Assembly: GCF_030127105.1 (NCBI RefSeq)
Contig: NZ_CP126161.1
Location: 992,001-1,056,000 of the forward strand
Reading direction: 5' to 3'
Length of the DNA: 64,000 nt
Source: Haloarcula pelagica
GTDB taxonomy: Archaea; Halobacteriota; Halobacteria; Halobacteriales; Haloarculaceae
In this document: positions 34,115-42,406 of the stretch, piece after piece
Layout of the letters: every line of letters starts with the position of its first letter
Position numbering within the stretch: the first letter of the stretch is position 1
The notes under the pieces: generated by a model
Database searches by the model: none
The model's input: only the letters and a program-made list of their open reading frames with translations
Told to the model about the DNA's origin: nothing
Position numbers and translations under genes: made by a program

Positions 34115-34708
34115 ATGGACACTCCACAACGATACGAGACTGCTGCTCTCGGTCTCTCTGGTACTCGATATACCGTCGAACAGACGGGAACGGACAAGAA
34201 CTTTCGTCCAGAGTACGAAGCCAGAGATGTTTCTGGCGACACGATATTCCGATGTACCTATAATATGTACGAGGGGAACGATACTTTCCCCTTCATCGAT
34301 ACTGACGGTACGGAACTGTTCACAGTCGAAGCGAGCGGTAACTGGAATATCGCTGGCGATTACTTGCTTACAGATAGCCAGACTGGTGAAGAACTCGTTG
34401 TTTTAGATAACGACCTGTCACTGTTCCAAGACACCTGGCGGATTCGGGATGCTGAAGATGGGTCTCTCCTCGCTGAAATCAATTCACGTGGGACGCCCTT
34501 TACTGTCGGACGAAAGCTCTTGCCAGTTGGACAGTGGATCGGACACAAATTCGAGATAACCGATGCCGAAGGCGATTCTGTTGGCACTATTAAGAGTGAC
34601 TTTGCTGTCTTTGATGAATACGAAATCACGATTAATGACAGCAGTTCAGTCCCGGTTGATCCGATTGTGGCAGGAACAGCTGTGATCGACGCGATCCAGG
34701 GGAATTGA
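34115..34708 (+). CDS. LURP-one-related (Tubby-C-like) protein
   Basis: 197 aa from ATG 34115 (MDTPQRYETAALGLSGTRYT). The repeated strand pattern (FRCTYNMYEGNDTFPFIDTDG, LFTVEASGNWNIAGDYLLTD, SLFQDTWRIRDAEDG, KFEITDAEGDSVGTIKSDF) matches the LOR/Tubby-like barrel. There is no catalytic motif; such proteins may bind membrane lipid. Base composition is clearly more AT-rich than in core genes (many AGA, ATA and TTA codons), which indicates horizontal origin. Confidence 0.68.
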   Translation: MDTPQRYETAALGLSGTRYTVEQTGTDKNFRPEYEARDVSGDTIFRCTYNMYEGNDTFPFIDTDGTELFTVEASGNWNIAGDYLLTDSQTGEELVVLDNDLSLFQDTWRIRDAEDGSLLAEINSRGTPFTVGRKLLPVGQWIGHKFEITDAEGDSVGTIKSDFAVFDEYEITINDSSSVPVDPIVAGTAVIDAIQGN

Positions 34709-35155
34709 CTCTGGTCGCATCCTCACTAAACGAACCTGAGGGGGTACTCGTACCGCTGTCCCAGCAATGAGTTAATCTCGATTGCTTGCTCCATACACGA
34801 CCTCTCTATGTAGCACGCTGTCTCTACCAGCCGCGGATCAGTCAACGTACTGAATCCCTCTTCGTTTCTCCTCGTCCCACTCACGGCGGTGCGGTAGCGG
34901 TAGTATTGCGGGTTTTGCGGTGCGGTCCCCGGCCCGAGCGCCAGCGAGGGCCCGGGGTATTTGGATTGTGTGGCCTTTGCCACACAACCTAAGGGACCTG
35001 TGCCCAGCCGGCGGGAAACGCGCCAGCCGACACCCCACCATCGAAGTGAAACGAAGGAGTCAGCAGAATAATTTATAGGACCAACATCGATGCAACGCGG
35101 ATAGTATATAAAGGAACGACGCCGCTCGATAGCGTTGCCACTCTGCCGGAGCCGC
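34709..35155. other. Structured non-coding stretch with TATA-like boxes
   Basis: 447 bp with no convincing gene. It holds a GC-rich inverted repeat (CCCCGGCCC at 34927 and GGGCCCGGGG at 34948-34957), a perfect hairpin at 34966-34987, and two TATA-like sites that read well on the minus strand (35068-35077 TATAAATT; 35104-35113 TTTATATACT). A minus-strand transcript starting near 35041 would contain both stem-loops. Confidence 0.35.
34966..34987. repeat. Perfect hairpin TTGTGTGGC-CTTT-GCCACACAA
   Basis: Nine base pairs with a 4-nt loop. It lies downstream of the minus-strand operon that ends at 35156. It could be its terminator, part of a non-coding RNA, or a replication-origin hairpin of the integrated element. 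Confidence 0.5.
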
Positions 35156-36811
35156 CTACCAGATCGGCCGGTCCATGTTGTGCCGACCGAGCAACCGCCG
35201 GTTCACGACGACCCGCTCGCCCTTGTGCCGGGTGCTGTCGGGTTCCTTCCACGTGATCTGAGCGTCCTCGAACCGACGGGTGAGCATCGGGGACGCTTCG
35301 GCAGCGTCGGGGCCGGCCCGGACGATCTTCAACATCTCCTGGAGACTGACCGGCCGCGACAGCTCCATCTCGATCCCATCCGTAGCGTCCCGAACCGCGA
35401 TCCCATGCCGATTCACCCACCGCTCCAGCGCCGAGGGCTCACCCTCCTCACCTCGCGACAGCGGCGTCGCCCGATCGGCGACGTTCCGTAACGACTCGAC
35501 GGCCGCGTCCTTCGTCGAACCGAACCACTCGGCGACCTGCTCGATCTGGTCGCGAACGATGCCGTCCCGAAACCGGATCTCGCCGCCGTCCACGGCTAAG
35601 ATATCGTCGAACTGCTCGACGGCCCGATACACCGTCGACGTACTCCGACCGGCGTCGTCGGCGAGCTCGTCGTAGCGCCGCGAACCGCCGTCGGTCATGG
35701 CCTCCAGCATGTCCCACTCGGCGGCCGTCGTCTCGGGACGCATCAACTGGTCGCGAGCGCTGGCCTGTTCTTGCTCTTCGAGATCGGGCATCGGGTTCGA
35801 GTGGACCTCGTAACTGCGTTCGCCCTGCTCGACATCGAAATACGGGTCCGCGACCCACGTCTCGGTGGTCGGCGAGAACTCGACGCCGGCCCAGTTCAGC
35901 GCGTTCACGATCGTCTCGCCCAACTCCTGGACCGCACTGTCGTACCCATCCCAGCGAAGCGAGTCGTCGCCGTCGGGATAGTAGCCTTTCCAGTACTGAC
36001 ACTCGATCTTGTGGTGGTAGAGCGGATCGTCCTCACCGTCGGACCGAACCCACTCGGGCTGGTAACACTTCAGCCGCTTCGCGAGCCCCTGGCCGTCGAT
36101 CAACCGCGCCCAGTTGGCCGGGCTGAGCGAGACGGCCTCGTAGTGACCGACGATCTCCTCGTGGTCCCACTTGTACGCGCCACGCCCACGTCCGTTCGAG
36201 AACTGGGCGATATGCTCCAGAACACCACCCTTCCCGGCGACCTTGCCGGTCGCGACCGCTCGACGGATGCGGCCGTACACCTCCAGCCCGTAGATCGACG
36301 ACCACTCGTGGGGCGTCGCGAAGTACTCGGCGTTGATCCCGAGGTGCTCGGCCAGCGATTGTAACAGCCCCAGAATCTCCCGCTGTTCGAGATTCGTCGC
36401 TTCGACCTGCACGCGGATCGATTCGGGACACTGCGTGGGCATCCCCTGGATCATGTCGCCGGTCTCGACGTGTTTCGCCTCGGGAAAGCCCGGGCGAAAG
36501 GTGAAATCGGCGCCGCGTTCGTCGTGCTCGTCATCGTCGGCGTACACACTCAGCTTGTACTCGTTCAGGGCGCCGTCGAACCCGAAATACGCATCGTCGG
36601 ATTCGATCTTCCCCTCCCAGTGGACGGAGTTCGTGATACCCCACTCACGACCGTCGAACCCGAACGTCTCCTCACGCTCGTCGAGGTCGGGTTCGTACTG
36701 CCCGACGACTGCGTGATACGGCGACAACCCGGCGTCGTCGAACAGCAGGTTCGCGGCGACGCGATGGGGGCGAAGTGCGACCACGTCCTCGATCGTCGAG
36801 GCAACGGTCAC
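35156..36811 (-). CDS. Winged-helix protein of integrated element (DUF7845-like)
   Basis: 551 aa from GTG 36811. The first ~320 residues form an unrecognised domain rich in Trp/Tyr (YHAVVGQYEPDLDEREETF, HWEGKIESDDAYFGFDG, YHHKIECQYWKGYYPDG). A winged helix follows (EWDMLEAMTDGGSRRYDELADDAGRSTSTVYRAVEQFDDI). The last 150 residues are helical and basic. The gene is last in a six-gene minus-strand operon, with its GTG overlapping the upstream stop by 4 nt (GTGA). Similar proteins recur in haloarchaeal integrated elements; a replication-control or regulatory role is inferred. The HHK around residue 265 is not a convincing HUH motif. Confidence 0.65.
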   Translation of the reverse strand: MTVASTIEDVVALRPHRVAANLLFDDAGLSPYHAVVGQYEPDLDEREETFGFDGREWGITNSVHWEGKIESDDAYFGFDGALNEYKLSVYADDDEHDERGADFTFRPGFPEAKHVETGDMIQGMPTQCPESIRVQVEATNLEQREILGLLQSLAEHLGINAEYFATPHEWSSIYGLEVYGRIRRAVATGKVAGKGGVLEHIAQFSNGRGRGAYKWDHEEIVGHYEAVSLSPANWARLIDGQGLAKRLKCYQPEWVRSDGEDDPLYHHKIECQYWKGYYPDGDDSLRWDGYDSAVQELGETIVNALNWAGVEFSPTTETWVADPYFDVEQGERSYEVHSNPMPDLEEQEQASARDQLMRPETTAAEWDMLEAMTDGGSRRYDELADDAGRSTSTVYRAVEQFDDILAVDGGEIRFRDGIVRDQIEQVAEWFGSTKDAAVESLRNVADRATPLSRGEEGEPSALERWVNRHGIAVRDATDGIEMELSRPVSLQEMLKIVRAGPDAAEASPMLTRRFEDAQITWKEPDSTRHKGERVVVNRRLLGRHNMDRPIW

Positions 36812-37339
36812 TCGGGCTCACCCCCGTCAGTCGCGAACGCACCAAGCATCGCCTCCTCGGTCTGTGCGCTGGTCTCGTCGGTGTCGACGCCGTCGGGACT
36901 GTACCCTTCGACGAGCCGCCAAGCGTCGTCCTCGGCGCGTGCCCGCAGGTCGGCGGCGGTCACTCCCGACTCGCCGTCACAGCACTCACACGGCCGGCGT
37001 GGGCCGAGTGGCAGCCGCTCGGGGCGCTCGCCGTGCAACTCCAGCCACTCCTCGCGCTTGTCGAGGCGCTGGATGATCTTCGCCCGCGGCTCCTCCAGCG
37101 GATTCCGCGGCGTGTCCGTCGACTGTGGGTTCGCCAGCCGGAACTCACAGGCTCGCCAGGCACGAACGCGCTCGATCGAGTCCATGCCGTCGATGAGCGT
37201 GAGGACGATGTTGCGGCGGGCTGGCCTTGGTGACGAGTTCCTGATCGAGCCAGCGGGCGGGATCTTCGCCGATGCGCTTGCGAGTCTTCGGACAGCGCAG
37301 CCGCTCGTCGTGGTCGCCCGATTGAACTTCTGACGGCAT
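36808..37339 (-). pseudogene. Element protein with frameshift near 37222
   Basis: Two frames join naturally. MPSEVQSGDHDERLRCPKTR ... WLDQELVTKA starts at ATG 37339. The next frame continues ARRNIVLTLIDGMDSIERVR ... LDKREEWLELHGERPERLPL, then PCECCDGESGVTAADLRARA to a stop at 36808. One extra base at about 37222 (GGCC-A-GCCCGCC on the coding strand) explains the break. The alternative long frame (from 37368) starts with atypical residues. The intact product would be about 176 aa with a Cys cluster (RCPKT, CECCDGE). It is a member of the minus-strand operon; the function is unknown. Confidence 0.55.
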
Positions 37340-37392
37340 CGGTCACCGCTCACCTCTCGAAGAGACACCGGCGGTGGATGACCAGCAGACCC

Positions 37393-38085
37393 TTACCGGA
37401 CGGCAGTCGTACTGGGCGAGTGATGGTCCTCCAACTCCTCCTGCCAGCTCTCGTCGGGTTCGTGTTCGTGATGGGTGCAGCCTATGCCGGGACGCTCCGG
37501 GCACTGAACGTCTACTTCGACCCGGACCGTCAGAGCGTCTTCTTGCCCGACGACCACGAGCCCCCACACCGACGGTAGCCATCTACACCGCACCCCCGAC
37601 GAGCGTCCCCAACACGTGCGGCAGGGCAGTTGTGCCAGCGTCCCTTCGGACCGCTCGGTCGTTCGCCAGTGGCCACGCAGGTGCTCGTCGACCAGCGTCG
37701 CCGGGATTACGGCGATCGCGACCAGCCGGCGTGGGTCGTCCTCGTAGACTGCCAGCGCGTACACGGATGCCGCCTCAAGTAGCGCGGCGTGCTGGCCGTC
37801 ATCCCGACCTTTCAGCGTCCAGCGGCCACGCGTCTCTCGCGAGCCGTTCGAGACGAACCGCTTGCACGCCTTGATCTCCACGTGGGTTCCGACTTCGACA
37901 AGCGGCGTGCCGGCGAACACGACGGGCACGTCGGCGGTCTGGAGGGAGGGGGCCAGGAGCCCCGTCACGACGGCGTCGTGACGGGCGTCGTCCCGGTCGA
38001 CGGCGTCGACCGAATCGAACTGCGAGACGACCAGCGCCTCGATGTCCAGCCCGATCGCCTTCGGGTCGGCGAACGCCTGGCTCAT
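37393..38085 (-). CDS. Nuclease-like protein of integrated element, probable frameshifted C-terminus
   Basis: 230 aa as an open frame from ATG 38085. Residues 15-130 (FDSVDAVDRDDARHDAVVTG, then VEIKACKRFVSNGSRETRGRW) have the D...E-x-K order of restriction-endonuclease-like nucleases (Holliday-resolvase type). After GTLAQLP the visible frame turns Trp/Arg/Cys-rich. A neighbouring frame reads ALPHVLGTLVGGAV then stops at 37583, which looks like the native end. A single-base lesion near 37620 is therefore likely. It starts 4 nt inside the previous gene's stop (ATGA). Confidence 0.6.
   Translation of the reverse strand: MSQAFADPKAIGLDIEALVVSQFDSVDAVDRDDARHDAVVTGLLAPSLQTADVPVVFAGTPLVEVGTHVEIKACKRFVSNGSRETRGRWTLKGRDDGQHAALLEAASVYALAVYEDDPRRLVAIAVIPATLVDEHLRGHWRTTERSEGTLAQLPCRTCWGRSSGVRCRWLPSVWGLVVVGQEDALTVRVEVDVQCPERPGIGCTHHEHEPDESWQEELEDHHSPSTTAVR
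37423..37578 (+). CDS. 51-aa membrane microprotein
   Basis: ATG 37423 to TAG 37578. One hydrophobic span (VLQLLLPALVGFVFVMGAAY) is followed by an acidic tail (FDPDRQSVFLPDDHEPPHRR). Third-position GC is high, as in genuine genes. It lies on the opposite strand inside the minus-strand operon, in the gap left if the nuclease-like gene really ends at 37583. The function is unknown. Confidence 0.42.
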   Translation: MVLQLLLPALVGFVFVMGAAYAGTLRALNVYFDPDRQSVFLPDDHEPPHRR

Positions 38086-38636
38086 CGGGCGACCTCCTGG
38101 TCAGCAGTGCAGCCACATGGCTCGGGCTCGCCGTGTTCCTGGTACTGGTCCGACCGGTTCGAGATAGAGCGCTCGCGCCCACACTCGGTACAGCGATACT
38201 CCTCGCTGTGTGCCCAGCGGTTCCCCAGGTGTTTCCAGGACGAGCCGCCGTCACACCGCACATCTGGGTCGGTCTCGACGACGAACTCGACCGGGTCCTC
38301 ACCCCGGGGTTTGATCGTCAGGCGATCAGGAGCCAGGCCGGGGTTCTGGGCGTCGCGGAACTGGTCGGGATCACCGAAGTCGCCGGGCTCGACCATGCCG
38401 TAGTAGGCGTCCAGATCGGTCGACCCGAAGTGCTGGATCGTCGACCGCGGCGTCCGAAAGACGACCTGCCCCTCGAACTCCCGAAGGTCCGACGGGACGA
38501 ACAGTCCGGACTCACCGATGTGGGTCTCGCGACAGCCGCCGTCGGTGATAAGTCGCGTCTGTCTCCAGTCGAACTCACGGGGTTCGCTGGCCTCGGCGTC
38601 GTACAGTCGCGAGGCCCGGACGAACTCACGCTGCAT
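38082..38636 (-). CDS. Hypothetical element protein with C-terminal zinc finger
   Basis: 184 aa from ATG 38636 (MQREFVRASRLYDAEASEPR). The middle is LFVPSDLREFEGQVVFRTPRSTIQHFG. The last 45 residues contain RCDGGSSWKHLGNRW, YRCTECGRERSISNRS and EPCGCTADQ, with four to six cysteines likely binding zinc. It overlaps the upstream gene by 11 nt and the downstream one by 4 nt. I do not recognise the family. Confidence 0.62.
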   Translation of the reverse strand: MQREFVRASRLYDAEASEPREFDWRQTRLITDGGCRETHIGESGLFVPSDLREFEGQVVFRTPRSTIQHFGSTDLDAYYGMVEPGDFGDPDQFRDAQNPGLAPDRLTIKPRGEDPVEFVVETDPDVRCDGGSSWKHLGNRWAHSEEYRCTECGRERSISNRSDQYQEHGEPEPCGCTADQEVAR

Positions 38637-38856
38637 CGGCCACCTCTGTGTCGACGTGGGGCGCGTGCTCGACGTAGGTCCCGCCGCTGGGCAAGTCCGC
38701 TGGCCGGTCGGGACAGCCGGTACAGTGGCCGTACTCGATGCCGGTCGAGGAACTCCGAGTACAGCGAGCGCGACACGATTCACACCGGAACTCGCCAGGG
38801 CCGTCGGCGGTGAGGCTCCCCCTGTTGGAGTTGCTCAGGTCGGTCACGCCTGGCAC
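38626..38856 (-). CDS. Zinc-finger microprotein
   Basis: 76 aa from GTG 38856. Cys pairs occur as FRCESCRARC and YGHCTGCPDRP, fitting one zinc ribbon. The tail is acidic and Ala/Asp-rich. It overlaps the neighbours on both sides (13 and 11 nt), as expected for a tightly coupled phage- or plasmid-type operon. Confidence 0.58.
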   Translation of the reverse strand: MPGVTDLSNSNRGSLTADGPGEFRCESCRARCTRSSSTGIEYGHCTGCPDRPADLPSGGTYVEHAPHVDTEVADAA

Positions 38857-38963
38857 ACCCCCTCATCCAGTGACCGACAGGACTGCCCAGGCTCGTTGAT
38901 ATACTCGCCACACCACCGACAGATCGGCCGATCCGACTCGGTGGATCGACTCACAGCGACCAC
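38844..38963 (-). CDS. Zinc-finger microprotein, first gene of the operon
   Basis: About 39 aa from GTG 38963 (or 36 aa from GTG 38954). It reads RPICRWCGEYINEPGQSCRS then LDEGVCQA: ICRWC plus two later cysteines make a small zinc site. Its TGA overlaps the next gene's start region by 13 nt. A TATA-box (39005-39014, minus strand) lies about 45 nt upstream. Confidence 0.5.
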   Translation of the reverse strand: MVAVSRSTESDRPICRWCGEYINEPGQSCRSLDEGVCQA

Positions 38964-39004
38964 CCCGGAGAGCGGCCGCTAATTATCAGGAAACCCGGGA
39001 AAAG

Positions 39005-39014
39005 GGTTTATATG
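39005..39014 (-). promoter_or_regulatory. TATA-box of the minus-strand element operon
   Basis: CATATAAACC on the minus strand, in AT-rich sequence about 42-51 nt before the first GTG. Transcription would start near 38985 and run through all six genes to the hairpin at about 34970. It abuts the duplicated tRNA end at 39017. Confidence 0.45.
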
Positions 39015-39016
39015 GT

Positions 39017-39031
39017 ATGGGCCGGCGCGAA
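39017..39031. repeat. Partial duplicate of the tRNA-Pro 3' end (att-like)
   Basis: ATGGGCCGGCGCGAA is identical to 39158-39172, which covers the discriminator, acceptor 3' strand and start of the T-arm of tRNA-Pro. Duplicated tRNA 3' ends are the standard scar of tyrosine-recombinase integration. The two copies are only 141 bp apart, so this may be the remnant of a nested or earlier event. Confidence 0.55.
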
Positions 39032-39158
39032 CATCGAACACGGGAAGACGGTCGCTCGCTTCGCTCGCGCTGCGACTTCCCTGCTCGAATTCGCTTGGGT
39101 TCGTTTGACACTCACTACGGACGCCTCGCTACGCTCGGCGTTGCGAAGTGAGGTAAAA

Positions 39159-39231
39159 TGGGCCGGCGCGAATTCGAATCGCGGTTACGGCCACCCGAAG
39201 GCCGAAGGATACCAGGCTACCCCACCGGCCC
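39159..39231 (-). tRNA. tRNA-Pro (anticodon CGG)
   Basis: 73-nt cloverleaf on the minus strand. Acceptor arms are GGGCCGG and CCGGCCC with discriminator A; the D-arm is GGGT-AGCCTGGT-ATCC; the anticodon stem CGGCC/GGCCG encloses loop TTCGGGT (anticodon CGG); the T-arm CGCGA/TCGCG encloses TTCGAAT. CCA is not encoded and a TTTT run follows directly as terminator. It is the boundary of the accessory region. Confidence 0.93.
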
Positions 39232-39260
39232 GTGCGATAGCATTTGAGCAAACGCCGGTG

Positions 39261-39270
39261 ATATTTTTAA
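39261..39270 (-). promoter_or_regulatory. TATA-box of tRNA-Pro
   Basis: TTAAAAATAT on the minus strand, 30-39 nt upstream of the tRNA 5' end at 39231. AT-rich in a GC-rich surrounding. Confidence 0.6.
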
Positions 39271-39340
39271 CCCTTCCGGAACGGCGAGACGGTCCGTGCG
39301 AAAGCGTAACAGCTAATCGGGTTCCTCGGCACCGTCCGGT

Positions 39341-39844
39341 GTGAAACTGACGGCCGTCCGTCGGGTAGGGTTGCTCGTCGTCCTCGCCGGACTGGTGTTC
39401 GGGATGGGGTTGCACGCGGGGACAGAACGACCCTACGACCAGCAGCACTCGCCGTACCCGGACGGTGAGGATCTCGCGGCCGACTACGACCGGTTCGTCG
39501 GGAGCGAGACGCGCCTCTGGGGGACAGTCCAGCGTGTCGATCCAGCCGCCGAGACGGCTGTGATTACCGTCGACTACGGCAGTGGCACACTGGACTTCAC
39601 CGTCACCGGGTTCGACGCCGTCGTCGACCCGGGTGGGGCCGTCCAGGTGTACGGAACGGTCGAACGGGACGCCACCATCGACGCGACCAACGTCGTCGTC
39701 GTCAACCCGGCAGGGGCGTCGGCAACCGTGAAATACGCCGTCTCGGCCGTCGGTGCGCTGCTCGTGCTCGCGGCCTTTTTCCGCCGCTGGCGGCCCGACG
39801 TTCGAGAGTGGGCGTTCGTCCCGCGGGAGGACACGGATGGCTGA
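39341..39844 (+). CDS. Membrane-anchored OB-fold-like protein
   Basis: 167 aa from GTG 39341. It has an N-terminal hydrophobic anchor (GLLVVLAGLVFGMGLHAG), then a beta domain of OB type (ETRLWGTVQRVDPAAETAVI ... VQVYGTVERDATIDATNVVVV), then a second span near the C-terminus (YAVSAVGALLVLAAFF). It is probably an extracytoplasmic domain tethered at both ends. It overlaps the next gene by 8 nt, so they are translated together. Confidence 0.7.
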   Translation: MKLTAVRRVGLLVVLAGLVFGMGLHAGTERPYDQQHSPYPDGEDLAADYDRFVGSETRLWGTVQRVDPAAETAVITVDYGSGTLDFTVTGFDAVVDPGGAVQVYGTVERDATIDATNVVVVNPAGASATVKYAVSAVGALLVLAAFFRRWRPDVREWAFVPREDTDG

Positions 39845-40343
39845 GTTGCTTACCCACGTTCTCGTCCCGTACGTCGTGTTGACGGCCCTCGGGTGGCGCG
39901 TCGAGTTCGATCGGCGATGGGTTCCGGTCGCGATGGGCGGGGCCGCGATCCCGGACCTGAGCAAGGTCGATCTCGTGGTAGGTGCCGAGGCGGTCGAGTC
40001 ACTCGTCGGCCACGGGTTCGCCTGGTCACCGATCAGTTCGCTTGGCGGCGTGGTGGTCATCGGCGCCGCGATCGCCCTGCTGTTCGGTGACGGCCTCAGA
40101 CGCCGTGCGTACGCGGCCCTGCTGGTCGGCGGCACCAGCGCGCTCGTCGTCGACGGGTTACGGGCGTTCGCCGACGGTCGGAGCGACTTCTGGCTCTATC
40201 CGATCTACTGGCGGCCGCCGACGCCGAGCCTCTACGTCACGGCCGACAGCCGCGTCACCGTCCTCTCGGTCGGCGTCGCGGTCGCGGTCTTCCTGCTGGA
40301 CCGGTACGCGCTGGGACGCCACGAGGACACATCGGCGGCGTGA
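39837..40343 (+). CDS. Membrane-bound metal-dependent hydrolase-like protein (YdjM family)
   Basis: 168 aa from ATG 39837. It starts MAELLTHVLVPYVVLTALGW and has IPDLSKVDLVVG. His10 and Asp46-like positions fit the LexA-regulated YdjM type, followed by four hydrophobic segments. It is coupled to the preceding OB-type gene. Enzymatic activity for this family is not established. Confidence 0.7.
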   Translation: MAELLTHVLVPYVVLTALGWRVEFDRRWVPVAMGGAAIPDLSKVDLVVGAEAVESLVGHGFAWSPISSLGGVVVIGAAIALLFGDGLRRRAYAALLVGGTSALVVDGLRAFADGRSDFWLYPIYWRPPTPSLYVTADSRVTVLSVGVAVAVFLLDRYALGRHEDTSAA

Positions 40344-40358
40344 GTCCGCTTCCGTCAG

Positions 40359-41666
40359 CTACCAGGTCAGCCCTTCGTAGGTAATTCCCTCACGCGGTTC
40401 GACGATCCGGCGGCCGTCGACGACGACCGGGTCGGCCATCACATCGAACTCCGTATCGAGGGCGGCGAACTCGTCCCAGTCGGTGACGACCACCGCGCCC
40501 GACGCGCCCTTCAGGGCCGCCGCCGCCGAGTCGGCGTACTCGATGTCGGGGTAGCGGTCGCGCATGTTCTCGGTCGCGACGGGGTCGTAGGCGACCACTT
40601 CGGCCCCGCGGTCGAGCAGTCCCTCGATGACCGGGACCGCCCGCGTGTTCCGGATATCGTCGGTCCCGGGTTTGAACGCCAGGCCGAGGACGGCCACGCG
40701 CTTGCCCGCGACATCGACGTGGTCGTCGAGCAGGGCGAGCAGGCGGCCGGGCTGGGCGTCGTTCAGTTCGACGGCCGCCGAGAGGACCGCCGGGTCGTAG
40801 CCGCGCTCGCGGGCCGCGGCGATGATCGCGTTCGTGTCTTTCGGGAAACAGGAGCCGCCCCAGCCGACGCCGCTGCGGAGGAACTGCGCGCCGATGCGGT
40901 CGTCCAGCCCGATGGCGTCGGCGACCTCGTAAGCGTCGACGCCGAACACCTTGCAGATGTTCCCGATGTCGTTGATCAGACTGACCTTGCTCGCGAGGAA
41001 GGTGTTGTTGGCGTACTTGATCATCTCGGCCTCGGCGATGCCGGTCTCGACGATCGGGACCTCGTCGTCGGCGGCCGCGACCAGCGGCGCGTAGAGGTCC
41101 CGCAGGGCCGCGAACGAACGCTCGTCGTCGGCACCGAAGACGAGTTTGTCGGGGTTCAGGAAGTCCTCGACGGCGGTGCCCTCCCGCTGGAACTCGGGGT
41201 TCGAGGCGACCAGGAAGTCGGTCCCGCGGTCGAGTCCGGCGTCGGCGATCGCCGGCGCGAGTCGCTGTTCGGTCGTCGTCGGGACGACCGTCGACTTCGT
41301 GACGACGAGGTGAGGGTCGTCGGTGTCGGATGCCGCGGCGGCCAACGCTTCGCCGACGGACTCGGCGCCGGCTTCCATGTACGCCAGGTCGATGCTGCCG
41401 TCGTCGTTGGAGGGGGTCGGGAGCGCGAGCATCGTCAGGTCGGTCTCGGGGACGACGCCGTAGTCGGTCGTCGCCCGAAGGCGGTCGCCGCCGTGGTCGG
41501 CGACCAACTCGTCCAGACCCGGTTCGTGGATCGGCGACTCGCCGTCGTTGATGGCGGCGACAATGTCCTCGTCGATGTCGACGTTCGTGACCTCGTGGCC
41601 CAGGTCCGCGAGACAAGCGGCGACCGTCGTCCCGACGTAGCCGCTGCCGACGATGCTGACGTGCAT
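40359..41666 (-). CDS. aglM: UDP-glucose/GDP-mannose 6-dehydrogenase
   Basis: Oxidises a nucleotide sugar to its uronate for glycan synthesis. 435 aa: an N-terminal Rossmann fold ([19 protein letters not shown]), a central domain with [16 protein letters not shown] and the catalytic [11 protein letters not shown] (Cys273), and a C-terminal NDP-sugar domain ([21 protein letters not shown]). The haloarchaeal AglM homologue serves S-layer N-glycosylation; whether this paralogue does so is inference, since no other agl genes are nearby. Confidence 0.9.
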   Translation of the reverse strand: MHVSIVGSGYVGTTVAACLADLGHEVTNVDIDEDIVAAINDGESPIHEPGLDELVADHGGDRLRATTDYGVVPETDLTMLALPTPSNDDGSIDLAYMEAGAESVGEALAAAASDTDDPHLVVTKSTVVPTTTEQRLAPAIADAGLDRGTDFLVASNPEFQREGTAVEDFLNPDKLVFGADDERSFAALRDLYAPLVAAADDEVPIVETGIAEAEMIKYANNTFLASKVSLINDIGNICKVFGVDAYEVADAIGLDDRIGAQFLRSGVGWGGSCFPKDTNAIIAAARERGYDPAVLSAAVELNDAQPGRLLALLDDHVDVAGKRVAVLGLAFKPGTDDIRNTRAVPVIEGLLDRGAEVVAYDPVATENMRDRYPDIEYADSAAAALKGASGAVVVTDWDEFAALDTEFDVMADPVVVDGRRIVEPREGITYEGLTW

Positions 41667-41710
41667 TGTCGAAGGGTTGGCCGCCGGGTTTCTTGAGAAT
41701 TCGGGTTGCG

Positions 41711-42361
41711 CTACTCGCGGGCGGCCTCGACGGCCTCGACGAACTCGGCGGCGCTCTCGCGGACCTGGTCCATGTCGTCGTTCTCGATGGCCTCGTAGTC
41801 GACCAGCGCGGAGCCGGCGCCGACCGCGACCGCGCCGGCGTCGAAGTACTCCGCGACGTTCTCGGTCGAGACGCCGCCGGTCGGCATGATCGGCACGTCG
41901 CCGAGCGGCCCCTGGAGCGCGCCGATGTGGCCCGGGCCCACGGTCGAGGCAGGGAACATCTTGAGGATGTCCGCGCCGGCCTCCATCGCCTGGGCGGCCT
42001 CGGTCGGTGTCATCACGCCGGGAATGCAGACGACGCCCTCGCGGTTGCAGACATCGATGACATCCTCGTTGAGGTTGGGCGCGAGGACGAACTCCGCGCC
42101 GGCCTCGATGACGTTGCGGGCCGCGGCGGCGTCCATCACGGTGCCGGCGCCGATGACGGCGTCCGTGTCGTCGAGTGCCTTGTCGACGGCGGCGATCATG
42201 TCCGAACACCGCTTGGCGTCGGCGGTGAGTTCGAGCGCGGTGACTCCGCCCTCGTGGATCGCCGTCGCCACGTCGACCATCTGTTCTTCGGGGATACCAC
42301 GGAGGACGGCCGTGACGCCGCTGTCTACGAGTTGCTGCTGGACCGCCTGTTTGCTCGTCAT
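41711..42361 (-). CDS. 2-dehydro-3-deoxy-6-phosphogluconate (KDPG) aldolase
   Basis: Cleaves KDPG to pyruvate and glyceraldehyde 3-phosphate in the semi-phosphorylative Entner-Doudoroff pathway of haloarchaea. 216 aa of the bacterial Eda type: Glu44 in [10 protein letters not shown], Arg21 in VLRG, Schiff-base Lys134 in ILKMFPAS, and the phosphate site [14 protein letters not shown]. The start is ATG 42361 (MTSKQAVQ). Confidence 0.9.
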   Translation of the reverse strand: MTSKQAVQQQLVDSGVTAVLRGIPEEQMVDVATAIHEGGVTALELTADAKRCSDMIAAVDKALDDTDAVIGAGTVMDAAAARNVIEAGAEFVLAPNLNEDVIDVCNREGVVCIPGVMTPTEAAQAMEAGADILKMFPASTVGPGHIGALQGPLGDVPIMPTGGVSTENVAEYFDAGAVAVGAGSALVDYEAIENDDMDQVRESAAEFVEAVEAARE

Positions 42362-42406
42362 GGCTGGGCGTGCGCGGGGAGGGGGCAAAAACGTATGTGG
42401 AAGCCG

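Noticed and set aside
34726-34983. Minus-strand frame with an AT-rich start
   Set aside because: It covers both inverted repeats and has no family resemblance; left as non-coding, though a microprotein cannot be excluded.
35156-36811. HUH rolling-circle Rep identity for the winged-helix protein
   Set aside because: The only His pair (YHHKIE) lacks the H-x-H spacing and there is no convincing Y-x-x-x-K partner.
22740-39231. Integrase/tyrosine recombinase for the accessory element
   Set aside because: No R...H-x-x-R...Y pattern found in any frame here; if present it must lie outside or be lost.
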